Positions 29,342 through 36,889 of a stretch of 64,000 bases of DNA are shown piece after piece. This stretch comes from Plantactinospora endophytica (GTDB taxonomy: Bacteria > Actinomycetota > Actinomycetes > Mycobacteriales > Micromonosporaceae). Made by a program: the position numbers and the translations under genes. Positions within the stretch are counted from its first letter, which is position 1, and each line of letters starts with the position of its first letter. The notes beneath the pieces were generated by a model that was given only the letters and a program-made list of their open reading frames with translations, was not told the DNA's origin and ran no database searches. The stretch spans positions 124,001-188,000 of the forward strand of contig NZ_BONW01000044.1 in assembly GCF_016862915.1 (NCBI RefSeq). The letters are read 5' to 3'.

Positions 29342-29354
29342 ACACGCACAATAA

Positions 29355-29402
29355 CTGTGCACAGATCCTGTGCACAATAGCTATGCATAGAATCTGTGCA
29401 TG
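29355..29402 (-). promoter_or_regulatory. Four-site operator array upstream of the ArsR-MFS operon
   Basis: TGTGCACA at 29356, TGTGCACA at 29369, TATGCATA at 29382 and TGTGCATG at 29395 recur at exactly 13-base steps; the first three are perfect palindromes flanked by C and G/A. The stretch is much more A+T-rich than its surroundings and begins 14 bases before the regulator start, so bound protein would cover the promoter. Confidence 0.7.
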
Positions 29403-29409
29403 CTTGACC

Positions 29410-29457
29410 GAACCCGAACCCGAACCCGAACCCGAACCCGAACCCGAACCCGAACCC
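29410..29457. repeat. (GAACCC)8 hexanucleotide repeat
   Basis: Eight perfect copies of GAACCC directly beside the operator array upstream of the ArsR gene. No coding role is supported; open frames through it (Glu-Pro or Arg-Val runs) have no other support. Confidence 0.95.
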
Positions 29458-29537
29458 GGAGTCGGAGCCAGAGCCGACGCGGCCCGACAGCCGGCTGACG
29501 CTGCGCGGGCCGGACGCCGAACGGGCCGGACGCTGAA

Positions 29538-29583
29538 CGGGCGTGCCGGCCGGATCGGTAGATCGATCCGGCCGGCACGCCCG
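29538..29583 (-). terminator. Terminator after the proline-rich membrane protein
   Basis: A perfect 20-bp stem (arms 29538-29557 and 29564-29583, beginning CGGGCGTGCCGG) with a six-base loop lies 54 bases past the stop at 29637. Confidence 0.88.
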
Positions 29584-29636
29584 CTGTCTGGCACCGCCCC
29601 CGCGACCCGCCCGAGCGGGCGGCGTCGTCGGCCCGG

Positions 29637-31352
29637 TCAGCCGCCCGGGAAGGCGTTCGGGTCCACCTCGCTGGTCTGCGCGTTGCCACCCGCGACCGGA
29701 GTCAGCGTGATCGTCCAGATCGTGTACTGGGACGACGTGGTGGTGAACTTGAAGGTGTCCTCGAACCGCTGGAAGTTGCAGTTCCGGCTGAACGCCTTGG
29801 CCCGGGCGTCCCAGTCCTTACCGCCGGTCATGTAGATGCGGTACGTGCCGTCCTTGACCGAGGAGACGGTGTGCTTGCCCTTGGCCCGGACGTACACGCT
29901 GACCGTCGGGGACTTGGCGCTGCCCAGCACCAGGTTGATGACCGCGTCGCTGCTGCCGCCGTTCTCGATCTTGAGTTGGCCCTGACCGCTGCGCACCCGC
30001 TTGATGTACGCGCCGTTGCTGAGCCGCCGGTTGCCGTCCGCCGTCTTCTTCGGTACGAACTTGCCGACCTGGTACGGCTGCGCCGGGTCCGCCGCGGCGA
30101 GCGCCTGCTGCGCCGTGCGGATGTCGTCGGCGGAGGTGTCCCGGCTGAGTCGGGCCAGCGCCGACGAGCCGAGGCAGACCTCCCCCGCCCCGGCGGCCGA
30201 GCCGGTCTCGGTGATCGAGTCGATCATGCCTTCCAGCCCACGCAGCAGGTCGGCGTGCGCCGTCGCGGCGTTCTGCGGCGGTACCACCCTCGACAACGCC
30301 GAGATCTGCTGGTCGAGCGCCCGGCCGATGGTGCCGGCGGCGATACCCACCGCCTTGGGGTTCTTGGCCGCGCCGAGCTGTGTGAAGCCCGGTGCCACCG
30401 CCTTGTCCACCTCGGCCAGCAGAGCCTGGTATTCCTGGGCGCTGATCGGCGCGGCGCTCGGCGAGGGCTCGCCCCCGGCGCCGGAGGCGGACCGGTTGGA
30501 CGGCGGGTCGTCGTCCCGGTTGCCGGCCCAGATCAGCAGCGGCACCGCCAGCGCCACCAGCAGCACCACGGCGACGGCGCCACCGACGATGGCGATGATC
30601 TTGCCCCGCCCCGACTTCCGGGGCGGCGGCGGAAACGCTCCGAACTGCGGCGGCGGCCCGTACGGCGGGCCGGGCGGGCCGGCACCGAACGGAGCCGTCG
30701 GCGGACCCGAAACCGGCGGAGTCCCGTAGGGACCCGTGGGCGGACCCGACACCGGCGGAGCACCGTAGGGACCCGTGGGCGGACCCGACACCGGTGGCGG
30801 CGCACCGAAGGGATTGGTCGGTGGCCCGGACACCGGCGGAGTCCCGTAGGGCGCGGCGGAGACCGGCGGCGCACCGAAGGGATTGGTAGGCGGTGCCGAC
30901 ACCGGCGGGGTCCCGTAGGGCGCGGTCGGCGGAGCCGAGACCGGCGGACCCGCACCGAACGGAGTGGTCGGCGGCCCGGACACCGGCGGCGTACCGAAGG
31001 GCGCGGTCGGCGGGGCCGACACCGGCGGCGCACCGAACGGGGTGGTCGGCGGGGCCGACGTCACGGGCGGGACCGGACCGGGCGCACCGAAGGGGGCCGC
31101 TCCGAAGCTCATGGGGACCGTACCGCCTCCGCCCGGCACGATCCGGACCTGCACGTACGCGTCCCGGGGCGGACCACCGGGCGCGGTCGCCGGCCCGATG
31201 CCGGGCAGCCGCAGGATGGCTCCGTCGCTGAGCCCGGCCGGAATCCGCAGCGGGGTGCTCTGGCCCGACCAGGGCAGTACGACGGTCTTGACAACCTCGG
31301 ATCCCGCCTCGCTCGGGTCCAGGTCGATGAACAGATCAGGGTTTGGCGCCAT
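29637..31352 (-). CDS. DnaJ-C-like / proline-repeat / transmembrane protein, unknown function
   Basis: 571 residues from ATG 31352. Residues 1-65 (DLFIDLDPSEAGSEVVKTV, VLPWSGQSTPLRIPAGLSDG, ILRLPGIG) resemble one beta-sandwich of the DnaJ C-terminal substrate-binding region, without a J domain. Then about eleven repeats of 12-13 residues like PPVSGPPTTPFGA (roughly 85-250), a basic stop-transfer KSGRGK, a membrane helix (IIAIVGGAVAVVLLVALAVPLLIWAG, about 265-290), and a roughly 280-residue outer domain. Its first part is helical (ISAQEYQALLAEVDKAVAPG); the second looks like a beta-sandwich (KKTADGNRRLSNGAYIKRV...). Family and role not recognised. Tandem with the ArsR operon but separated by a strong terminator. 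Confidence 0.82.
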   Translation of the reverse strand: MAPNPDLFIDLDPSEAGSEVVKTVVLPWSGQSTPLRIPAGLSDGAILRLPGIGPATAPGGPPRDAYVQVRIVPGGGGTVPMSFGAAPFGAPGPVPPVTSAPPTTPFGAPPVSAPPTAPFGTPPVSGPPTTPFGAGPPVSAPPTAPYGTPPVSAPPTNPFGAPPVSAAPYGTPPVSGPPTNPFGAPPPVSGPPTGPYGAPPVSGPPTGPYGTPPVSGPPTAPFGAGPPGPPYGPPPQFGAFPPPPRKSGRGKIIAIVGGAVAVVLLVALAVPLLIWAGNRDDDPPSNRSASGAGGEPSPSAAPISAQEYQALLAEVDKAVAPGFTQLGAAKNPKAVGIAAGTIGRALDQQISALSRVVPPQNAATAHADLLRGLEGMIDSITETGSAAGAGEVCLGSSALARLSRDTSADDIRTAQQALAAADPAQPYQVGKFVPKKTADGNRRLSNGAYIKRVRSGQGQLKIENGGSSDAVINLVLGSAKSPTVSVYVRAKGKHTVSSVKDGTYRIYMTGGKDWDARAKAFSRNCNFQRFEDTFKFTTTSSQYTIWTITLTPVAGGNAQTSEVDPNAFPGG

Positions 31353-31502
31353 GGACCGAGTATGAGCATCCGAAGCAAGTCGATTGCCGGCCACCCCCGT
31401 CCGGCCCGAACCACCGGTCCGGACCGACGGGCAGCGATGCCTTCCGAAGCGCCTGGCAGGGCGTCCGAAATCACGGACCGGTCATCGGACCGGCGCTCCG
31501 GA

Positions 31503-31560
31503 AGGCGGTGCCGACGAACTGGAAGGCCGCGGCGACGAACTGGAAGGCGGTGCCGACGAG
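31503..31560. repeat. 21-bp direct repeats upstream of the proline-rich gene
   Basis: GGCGGTGCCGACGAACTGGAA is followed by GGCCGCGGCGACGAACTGGAA and a third partial copy. They lie in the 281-base gap between the aspS stop and the next gene's start, which otherwise shows CTGACCGACGGAT duplicated near 31605-31635 and no gene. Confidence 0.7.
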
Positions 31561-31633
31561 GCAGGCCGGGCCGGCCAGGAGAGCCGCGCCGGCCCGCCAG
31601 GCCGTTGACCGACGGATGCCGCTGACCGACGGA

Positions 31634-33460
31634 TCAGGAGGGTTCGACCGGGGCGGCGACCCCGGCGGTGCCGCCGTGCGCCGGTACCGCCGGCTTCGGC
31701 TTGGCGTCGATGCCGGCCTCGGCCCGCTGCTGACTGGTGATCGGAGTAGGCGCGCTGGTCAGCGGGTCGAACCCACCCCGGGTCTTCGGGAACGCGATCA
31801 CCTCGCGGATCGACTCGGCCCCGGACAGCAGCATGCAGACCCGGTCCCAGCCGAACGCGATGCCGCCGTGCGGCGGCGGGCCGTACTTGAACGCCTCCAG
31901 CAGGAAGCCGAACTTGTCCGCCGCGTCCTCCGGGCTGATGCCGAGCAGGTCGAAGACCCGCCGTTGTACGTCGCCACGGTGGATACGGATCGAGCCGCCG
32001 CCGATCTCGTTGCCGTTGCAGACGATGTCGTACGCGTACGCCAGCGCCCGGTCCGGCGCCTCCTCGAACCGGTCCACCCAGTCGGCGTTCGGCGAGGTGA
32101 ACGGGTGGTGCACGGCGGTCCAGCCACCCGCCCTGCCGTTCTCCTGGTCGGAGGCCGGCTCGAACATCGGCGCGTCGACCACCCAGCAGAACGCCCAGGC
32201 GCTCTCGTCGACCAGGCCGGCCCGCTTGGCGATCTCGACCCGGGCGGCACCGAGCAGCTCCTGCGCCTCCCGCCGCTGCGCACTGGCGGCGAAGAAGACC
32301 GCGTCGCCCGGCTTCGCCCCGACGGCGTCGGCCAGCCCGGCCAGGTGCTCGGCCGACAGGTTCTTGGCCACCGGCCCCCGGGCCTCGCCCGACTCGGCGT
32401 CCAGCACCACATACGCCAGGCCGCGGGCGCCGCGCGCCTTGGCCCAGTCCTGCCAGCCGTCGAGTTCCTTGCGGCTCTGCCCGGCCCCGCCCGGCATCAC
32501 CACCGCGCCGACGTAGCCGCCCGCGTCGATCGCCCCGGCGAAGACCCGGAACTCGGTGCCGCGCAGGTAGTCGGTCAGCTCGGTCAGCTCGACGCCGTAG
32601 CGCAGGTCGGGCTTGTCGGAGCCGTACCGGTCCAACGCGTCGTGCCAGGTGATCCGGGGGATGGGCTGGCTGATCTCGTGTCCGGCCAGTTCCCGCCAGA
32701 GGGTGGCGACGATCTCCTCGCCGAGGTCGATCACGTCGTCCTCGGTGACGAACGACATCTCGATGTCCAGCTGGGTGAACTCCGGCTGCCGGTCGGCCCG
32801 GAAGTCCTCGTCCCGGTAGCAGCGGGCGATCTGGTAGTAGCGCTCCATCCCGCCGACCATCAGCAACTGCTTGAAAAGCTGCGGGGACTGCGGCAGGGCG
32901 TACCAGGTGCCGGGCTGGAGGCGTACCGGCACCAGGAAGTCGCGGGCGCCCTCCGGCGTCGACCGGGTCAGGGTCGGCGTCTCGATCTCCAGGAAGTCGC
33001 GGCCGTGCAGCACCTTCCGGGCGAGCTGGTTGGCCGCCGACCGCAGCCGCATCGCCCGGGCCGGACCGCTGCGCCGCAGGTCTAGGTAGCGGTACTTGAG
33101 GCGTACGTCGTCACCGGCCTCCACCTGGTCGTCCACCGGCAGCGGCAGCGGCGCCGCCTCGGAGAGGATCTCCAGTTGGCTGACCGTCACCTCGACCTCG
33201 CCGGTGACCAGTTCGGGGTTGTCGTTGCCCTCGGGGCGCCGGGTCACCTCGCCGGTGACCTGGACGCAGTACTCGTTGCGCAGCGCGTGGGCCGACTCCA
33301 TCCCCTCGCGGAACACCACCTGCACCACGCCGGAGGCGTCCCGCAGGTCGACGAAGATGACTCCGCCGTGGTCCCGCCGGCGGGCGACCCAACCGGCGAG
33401 GGTCACCGTGCTACCGGCATCTCCCGCGCGCAGGGTGCCGGCGTCATGGGTACGGATCAC
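31634..33460 (-). CDS. aspS: Aspartyl-tRNA synthetase, probably non-discriminating
   Basis: Charges tRNA-Asp, and probably tRNA-Asn for amidation by GatCAB. 608 residues from GTG 33460, preceded by GAGGAG; a much longer upstream frame is chance. N-terminal OB anticodon domain (residues 1-110), class II core with motif 2 [19 protein letters not shown], bacterial GAD insertion, motif 3 [12 protein letters not shown]. His31 in ARRRDHGG is the residue associated with relaxed tRNA-Asn recognition. Low-complexity C-terminus ([12 protein letters not shown]). A nested hairpin lies in its leader. Confidence 0.96.
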   Translation of the reverse strand: MIRTHDAGTLRAGDAGSTVTLAGWVARRRDHGGVIFVDLRDASGVVQVVFREGMESAHALRNEYCVQVTGEVTRRPEGNDNPELVTGEVEVTVSQLEILSEAAPLPLPVDDQVEAGDDVRLKYRYLDLRRSGPARAMRLRSAANQLARKVLHGRDFLEIETPTLTRSTPEGARDFLVPVRLQPGTWYALPQSPQLFKQLLMVGGMERYYQIARCYRDEDFRADRQPEFTQLDIEMSFVTEDDVIDLGEEIVATLWRELAGHEISQPIPRITWHDALDRYGSDKPDLRYGVELTELTDYLRGTEFRVFAGAIDAGGYVGAVVMPGGAGQSRKELDGWQDWAKARGARGLAYVVLDAESGEARGPVAKNLSAEHLAGLADAVGAKPGDAVFFAASAQRREAQELLGAARVEIAKRAGLVDESAWAFCWVVDAPMFEPASDQENGRAGGWTAVHHPFTSPNADWVDRFEEAPDRALAYAYDIVCNGNEIGGGSIRIHRGDVQRRVFDLLGISPEDAADKFGFLLEAFKYGPPPHGGIAFGWDRVCMLLSGAESIREVIAFPKTRGGFDPLTSAPTPITSQQRAEAGIDAKPKPAVPAHGGTAGVAAPVEPS

Positions 33461-33483
33461 GACAGGTGTCTCCTCACGTCTGT

Positions 33484-33539
33484 CCGGGCGGTCCGGGCTG
33501 CTGCCCTGACATTCTGTCAGGAGGGCCCGGACCGCCCGG
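33484..33539 (-). promoter_or_regulatory. Nested hairpin in the aspS leader
   Basis: CCGGGCGGTCCGGGC (33484-33498) pairs perfectly with 33525-33539; inside it CCTGACA and TGTCAGG form a second 7-bp hairpin with a three-base loop. It ends 24 bases before the aspS start. Downstream, GACAG and CTGTC flank the Shine-Dalgarno, so alternative pairings with the inner hairpin are possible. It may be a leader regulator or simply a structured 5' end. Confidence 0.55.
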
Positions 33540-33676
33540 CGCCCCACCCTTCGGGTCAGCCCCCCGCTCCGGGTCAGCCCACACTTCGGGCCGGCCCGCC
33601 CGCCGGTTCGGATCCCGACCGGCACCTCTCCGCACCCGATTCGTACGTGCGTTCGATTGTCGAGTACCGTGGCCGG

Positions 33677-34330
33677 ATGACGACCGGCGCCTACCAGCCC
33701 TCGATGCTGGATTTCGCGACCGGCGACGGGATCGCCGGGGACGGCGCCGGGCTCGGTCCGCTCGTCGGGGCGCTCCGCCGGCACGAGTTGAGCCGTGGCG
33801 CCTGGGTCGACCACCTGCCCGGCTGGGTGCGGGGCTCCGACGCCGTGCTGGGCATCCTGCTCGACGAGGTCGACTGGCAGGCCGAGCGCCGCCGGATGTA
33901 CGACGGCGTGGTCGACGTCCCCCGGCTGCTCCGCTGGTATTCCGGCACCGAGCCGCTGCCCCATCCGGTGCTCGGCACGGCCCGGGAGCGGCTTACCCGG
34001 CACTACGCCGCCGAGTTGGGCGAGCCCTTCGTCACCGCCGGGATGTGCCTCTACCGCGACGGGCGGGACAGTGTCGCCTGGCACGGCGACACCATCGGCC
34101 GCTCGGCCCGGGAGGACACCATGGTCGCGATCGTCTCGTTCGGTTCGCCCCGGCCGCTGCTGCTGCGCCCGCGCGGCGGCGGGCCGAGCCTGCGCTTCCC
34201 GCTCGGACACGGCGACCTGATCGTGATGGGCGGCTCCTGCCAGCGCACCTGGGAACACGCCGTACCGAAGACGTCCCGGGCGGTGGGTCCCCGGGTCAGC
34301 GTGCAGTTCCGGCCCGCCGGAGTGGCCTGA
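33677..34330 (+). CDS. AlkB-like 2-oxoglutarate/Fe(II) dioxygenase
   Basis: Probable oxidative demethylase repairing N1-methyladenine/N3-methylcytosine in DNA or RNA. 217 residues. Iron ligands: His136 and Asp138 in VAWHGD and His194 in TWEHAVPK; Arg206 and Arg212 in RVSVQFR bind 2-oxoglutarate, as in Alk[18 protein letters not shown] matches the family's YxxGxDxxxxHxD pattern. Divergent from aspS with 216 bases between, and closed by a hairpin shared with the opposing cassette. Damage inducibility cannot be judged from the sequence. Confidence 0.9.
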   Translation: MTTGAYQPSMLDFATGDGIAGDGAGLGPLVGALRRHELSRGAWVDHLPGWVRGSDAVLGILLDEVDWQAERRRMYDGVVDVPRLLRWYSGTEPLPHPVLGTARERLTRHYAAELGEPFVTAGMCLYRDGRDSVAWHGDTIGRSAREDTMVAIVSFGSPRPLLLRPRGGGPSLRFPLGHGDLIVMGGSCQRTWEHAVPKTSRAVGPRVSVQFRPAGVA

Positions 34331-34343
34331 GCCGGTGAAACGG

Positions 34344-34376
34344 CGGCGGGGCCCCTACCTCCGAGGGACCCCGCCG
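34344..34376. terminator. Bidirectional terminator
   Basis: CGGCGGGGcCCCT and AGGGaCCCCGCCG form a 13-bp stem with one mismatch and a seven-base loop, between the convergent dioxygenase gene and the phage-like cassette. Confidence 0.8.
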
Positions 34377-34392
34377 GGACAGTTCGGTGCCG

Positions 34393-34800
34393 TCAGCCGT
34401 GGTGGATGTCGTCGTACCAGGGCCTGGTGTCCGAGACGAGGCTACGGATCTGCCCGATGGTGGCGTTCGGGGCGAGGATCGCCATCCGCCACCGCCGGAT
34501 CATCATGGTCGCCTCCCCCACTGCGGTACGCAGTTCGGAGACCTCCCGGCTGGCCTTCTCCACCTGCTGCCGGGCGACGATCGTCTCCGCCTCCAACTCC
34601 GCCACCCGCACCTTCAGCGGTTGGACCAGGGTGAGGGCGGTGTCGGTGAGGACGTCCGCCGCGTCCGCCCGGAACCTGCGACGTTGCAGCAGGACCGCGG
34701 CGACCGAGGCGACCCCGCCGCCGCCACCGAGGATGCCGATGGCGGAGAGCAGGATCTGGATCCAGGGCGGACCCGAGTCAGGGGGCACTGGAGGGGTCAC
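34393..34800 (-). CDS. Membrane-anchored coiled-coil protein, phage-like
   Basis: 135 residues from GTG 34800 (AAGGAG nine bases upstream). One membrane helix near residues 13-38 (IQILLSAIGILGGGGGVASVAAVLL) after a short Pro-rich outside, a basic stop (QRRRFRAD), then a coiled coil (residues 55-100, ELEAETIVARQQVEKASREVS...), ending RPWYDDIHHG. This one-helix-plus-coiled-coil layout is common among holin-like or accessory lysis proteins of actinophages, but no family was proven. Last gene of a three-gene run; its start overlaps the previous gene by 23 bases. Confidence 0.72.
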   Translation of the reverse strand: MTPPVPPDSGPPWIQILLSAIGILGGGGGVASVAAVLLQRRRFRADAADVLTDTALTLVQPLKVRVAELEAETIVARQQVEKASREVSELRTAVGEATMMIRRWRMAILAPNATIGQIRSLVSDTRPWYDDIHHG

Positions 34801-35299
34801 GGGCTGCTCCTTCTACGGGCATCGGTACCTCGATCTTGTGGCGCAACTCCTGCGCCCGGGCCAGTCGGTGCAGGTCGCGGACGATCTGCACACACCTCCA
34901 CCAGGAGGAGACGGCTAGCGCGGCGATGAACAGACCGGCGGCGATCCCCGGTCGGCCGGCGATCACGAAGACAGCTATGGCGTACATTCCGGTGACGCTG
35001 CCGAACCCCAGCAGCGCGCCGAGTTCGACGCCGAGGGCGGTGGCGAGTTGCCCCTGCCAGGCGACCCCGCAGAGCCCTGCGACGCCGGCCACGATGAGGC
35101 CCACCGCCCAGATCTGCTCAAGCAGGTTGGGCATGGCGGCGGCCACCGACCGGGGTCGGCTGTCGAGCCCGACCAGGGACACCCCGCAGACCACCGCAGT
35201 GGCCAGCGAAGTCACCTCGAACGGCTGCCAACCCGAGGTCACGCTGAGGGGTCGCCGTCGGCGCCGCCCGGAACGTCGCCCCACGGCGCGCTCACTCAT
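34778..35299 (-). CDS. Multi-pass membrane protein, phage-like
   Basis: 173 residues. A very basic N-terminus ([11 protein letters not shown]), then about four hydrophobic helices: FEVTSLATAVVCGVSLVGL, IWAVGLIVAGVAGLCGVAW, LGVELGALLGFGSVTGMYAIAVFVI, and IAAGLFIAALAVSSWW. Then an amphipathic C-terminal helix (CVQIVRDLHRLARAQELRHKI). Short multi-helix proteins with charged ends in this position are usually annotated as holins or phage membrane proteins; I infer that only. The ATG overlaps the beta-helix stop by eight bases, indicating one transcript. Confidence 0.7.
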   Translation of the reverse strand: MSERAVGRRSGRRRRRPLSVTSGWQPFEVTSLATAVVCGVSLVGLDSRPRSVAAAMPNLLEQIWAVGLIVAGVAGLCGVAWQGQLATALGVELGALLGFGSVTGMYAIAVFVIAGRPGIAAGLFIAALAVSSWWRCVQIVRDLHRLARAQELRHKIEVPMPVEGAARDPSSAP

Positions 35300-36044
35300 G
35301 CCCGACCGGCTGACCGTTGTCGAACCAGACGTTGGTCCGCTCCCAGGTCAGTCCACGATGGACGGGACGGGCGATGATCCCGGTGCGGTGGTGCCGGCCG
35401 AAGACGTTGCGCCGGAACGCCACCGCCGAGGCGGCCAGGTCGGGGCGGATCGAGATGGTGTAGTTGCCGCCGTCGCAGTAGTTCTCCTCGACCCGGAGGT
35501 TGTGCACGGCGAGGCCGAGCGCGAGGCAGGAGTTCATCGCCTCGGACGTACTCGGGCGGTAGGCGTCCAGCCGGTTGTGCCGGAGGACGACGTCACCGAC
35601 GCCGACCACCCGTACGCAGTCGTTGTGCGAGCCGGGTACCCGGACCAGATCGTGGATCCACGAGTCGACGACGTTGACCCGGGACCCGATCCAGAGCCCG
35701 TCCTGTACGTGGTGGAGGTTCACCCGGCGCAGGGTGAAGTCGTCGAAGCAGACCCCGACCGGGGACCGGCCCCGACCGTCTATCTCGACGTCCTCGACGA
35801 CGAGGTTGACCGCCGGGTCGAAGGTACGGATCGGAAAGGTGGCGCCGTCGGAGGTGATCCTCGACCGCCGGATCGTGACGTTCCTGGCGTAGACGCTCAC
35901 CCGTCCGGTGATGTTCAGGTTGGTGATCACCTGACCGTCCCGACGCAGCTCCAACGAGCCGGACGGGGTGAGGACGGTGTTGGCCGGTACGCCGGTGGTG
36001 TCCGGGCCTGGCCAACGGGTCAAGGGTACGAGCGGTGTGGGCAT
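35292..36044 (-). CDS. Right-handed parallel beta-helix protein, phage tail-like
   Basis: 250 residues. The start TRWPGPDTTGVPANTVLTPSG resembles the lead-in of actinobacterial and actinophage beta-helix proteins. It continues as short beta rungs (ITNLNITGRVSVYARNVTIRRSRIT..., VEDVEIDGRG, FTLRRVNLHHVQDGLWIGSRVNVVDSWIHDL) typical of pectate-lyase-like solenoids. No signal peptide, so not an ordinary secreted polysaccharidase; a tail-fibre role is a reasonable inference. GGGAGAG precedes the ATG. First gene of the cassette; the 238 bases upstream are comparatively A+T-rich near 36190-36260 and probably hold its promoter. Confidence 0.75.
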   Translation of the reverse strand: MPTPLVPLTRWPGPDTTGVPANTVLTPSGSLELRRDGQVITNLNITGRVSVYARNVTIRRSRITSDGATFPIRTFDPAVNLVVEDVEIDGRGRSPVGVCFDDFTLRRVNLHHVQDGLWIGSRVNVVDSWIHDLVRVPGSHNDCVRVVGVGDVVLRHNRLDAYRPSTSEAMNSCLALGLAVHNLRVEENYCDGGNYTISIRPDLAASAVAFRRNVFGRHHRTGIIARPVHRGLTWERTNVWFDNGQPVGHE

Positions 36045-36282
36045 GGGTCTCTCCCGAAAAGACCTCGTGGGGCGCGGGCTACCGCGACAGGTGCACTCCC
36101 CGACGCCGCTCCGCCCACCCCGCAGGTCTTACAGGTCACTGCCCAGCCGCTGAATGGGTCGCCAGGTCGATGATCGACGGACTCGGTCACCCCGGATATC
36201 ACTCATGTTACTGATGTACCGGACACGAGACATTTGCTGCGGCAGACAAATCACGGACAGACCGGGCTATCCACCCAGGGCG

Positions 36283-36780
36283 TCAGCCGGCCCGCTCCGG
36301 CCGCTTCTCCTGCCGGGTCTCGTTCCAGCGGTCGATGAGCGCACCCATCTCGTCCTGCACGAAGAACAGGAAGTCCCGCATGTCGGCCAGCCGGATACCG
36401 GCGGGTGAGTCGTCACCCACCGCCAGTACGCCCTGGTGCATCATGTCGCCGAGCTTGCGGTAGACCCCGCTCTGCACCGCCGCCGTGTACCAGATGTCGT
36501 CCGGGGCGTGGTAACGGTCCCGCCGGGAGTTCGGCACCGGCTCCCGCAGCACCAGGTTGACGTGCAGCAGATAGCGCAGCGCACCGGAGATCGCGGCGGC
36601 ACTGACCCCCAGCCGCTCGGCGATCTCCCCGGCGGTGAGCCCGGGTTCGTCGGCCACCATCAGGGCACCCAGCACCCGGGCCGCCATCCGGGGTACTCCC
36701 ACCTCGCTGAAGGACAACGCGAACTGCTCGACGAAGCGGCGTACGGCCTCCTCGTCCCGAGGACCCTCGATTCGCGTCAT
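36283..36780 (-). CDS. GbsR/MarR-like transcriptional regulator
   Basis: 165 residues from ATG 36780 (GAAGGACGGAA upstream). Winged helix at about residues 25-90 (RMAARVLGALMVADEPGLTAGEIAERLGVSAAAISGALRYLLHVNLVLREP), then a helical dimerisation region. Resembles the GbsR-type group that regulates neighbouring ABC exporters. It lies 110 bases after an ABC-2 permease gene on the same strand, but a terminator at 36850-36876 separates them, so it is transcribed on its own. A perfect palindrome upstream of the ABC ATPase gene (39506-39523) is a candidate target. Confidence 0.87.
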   Translation of the reverse strand: MTRIEGPRDEEAVRRFVEQFALSFSEVGVPRMAARVLGALMVADEPGLTAGEIAERLGVSAAAISGALRYLLHVNLVLREPVPNSRRDRYHAPDDIWYTAAVQSGVYRKLGDMMHQGVLAVGDDSPAGIRLADMRDFLFFVQDEMGALIDRWNETRQEKRPERAG

Positions 36781-36849
36781 TTCCGTCCTTCGCTCGTTTC
36801 TGAAGATCGTGTAATTGTGCCTCAACACCGCGTGAGCGGGCCAACGACG

Positions 36850-36876
36850 CCGGCCGCGCCCTGCGGGCGCGGCCGG
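36850..36876 (-). terminator. Terminator after the ABC-2 exporter operon
   Basis: CCGGCCGCGCCC and GGGCGCGGCCGG form a perfect 12-bp stem with a three-base loop, 14 bases past the permease stop. Confidence 0.85.
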
Positions 36877-36889
36877 ACTGTGCTGCGGG

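Noticed and set aside
29254-29835. Open frame with Glu-Pro repeats through the (GAACCC)8 tract.
   Set aside because: No start signal; it overlaps the ArsR operator array and a terminator, and flanks antisense coding DNA.
33484-33539. Considered a T-box riboswitch for aspS.
   Set aside because: No T-box sequence, specifier loop or antiterminator arrangement could be recognised.
31634-34258. AspS apparently extended by about 266 residues upstream.
   Set aside because: The extension is antisense to the AlkB-like gene and crosses the leader hairpin; GTG 33460 has a good Shine-Dalgarno and gives the normal N-terminus.
34393-36044. Considered calling an intact prophage.
   Set aside because: Only three genes with phage-like features; no integrase, attachment repeats, terminase or capsid genes were seen nearby.
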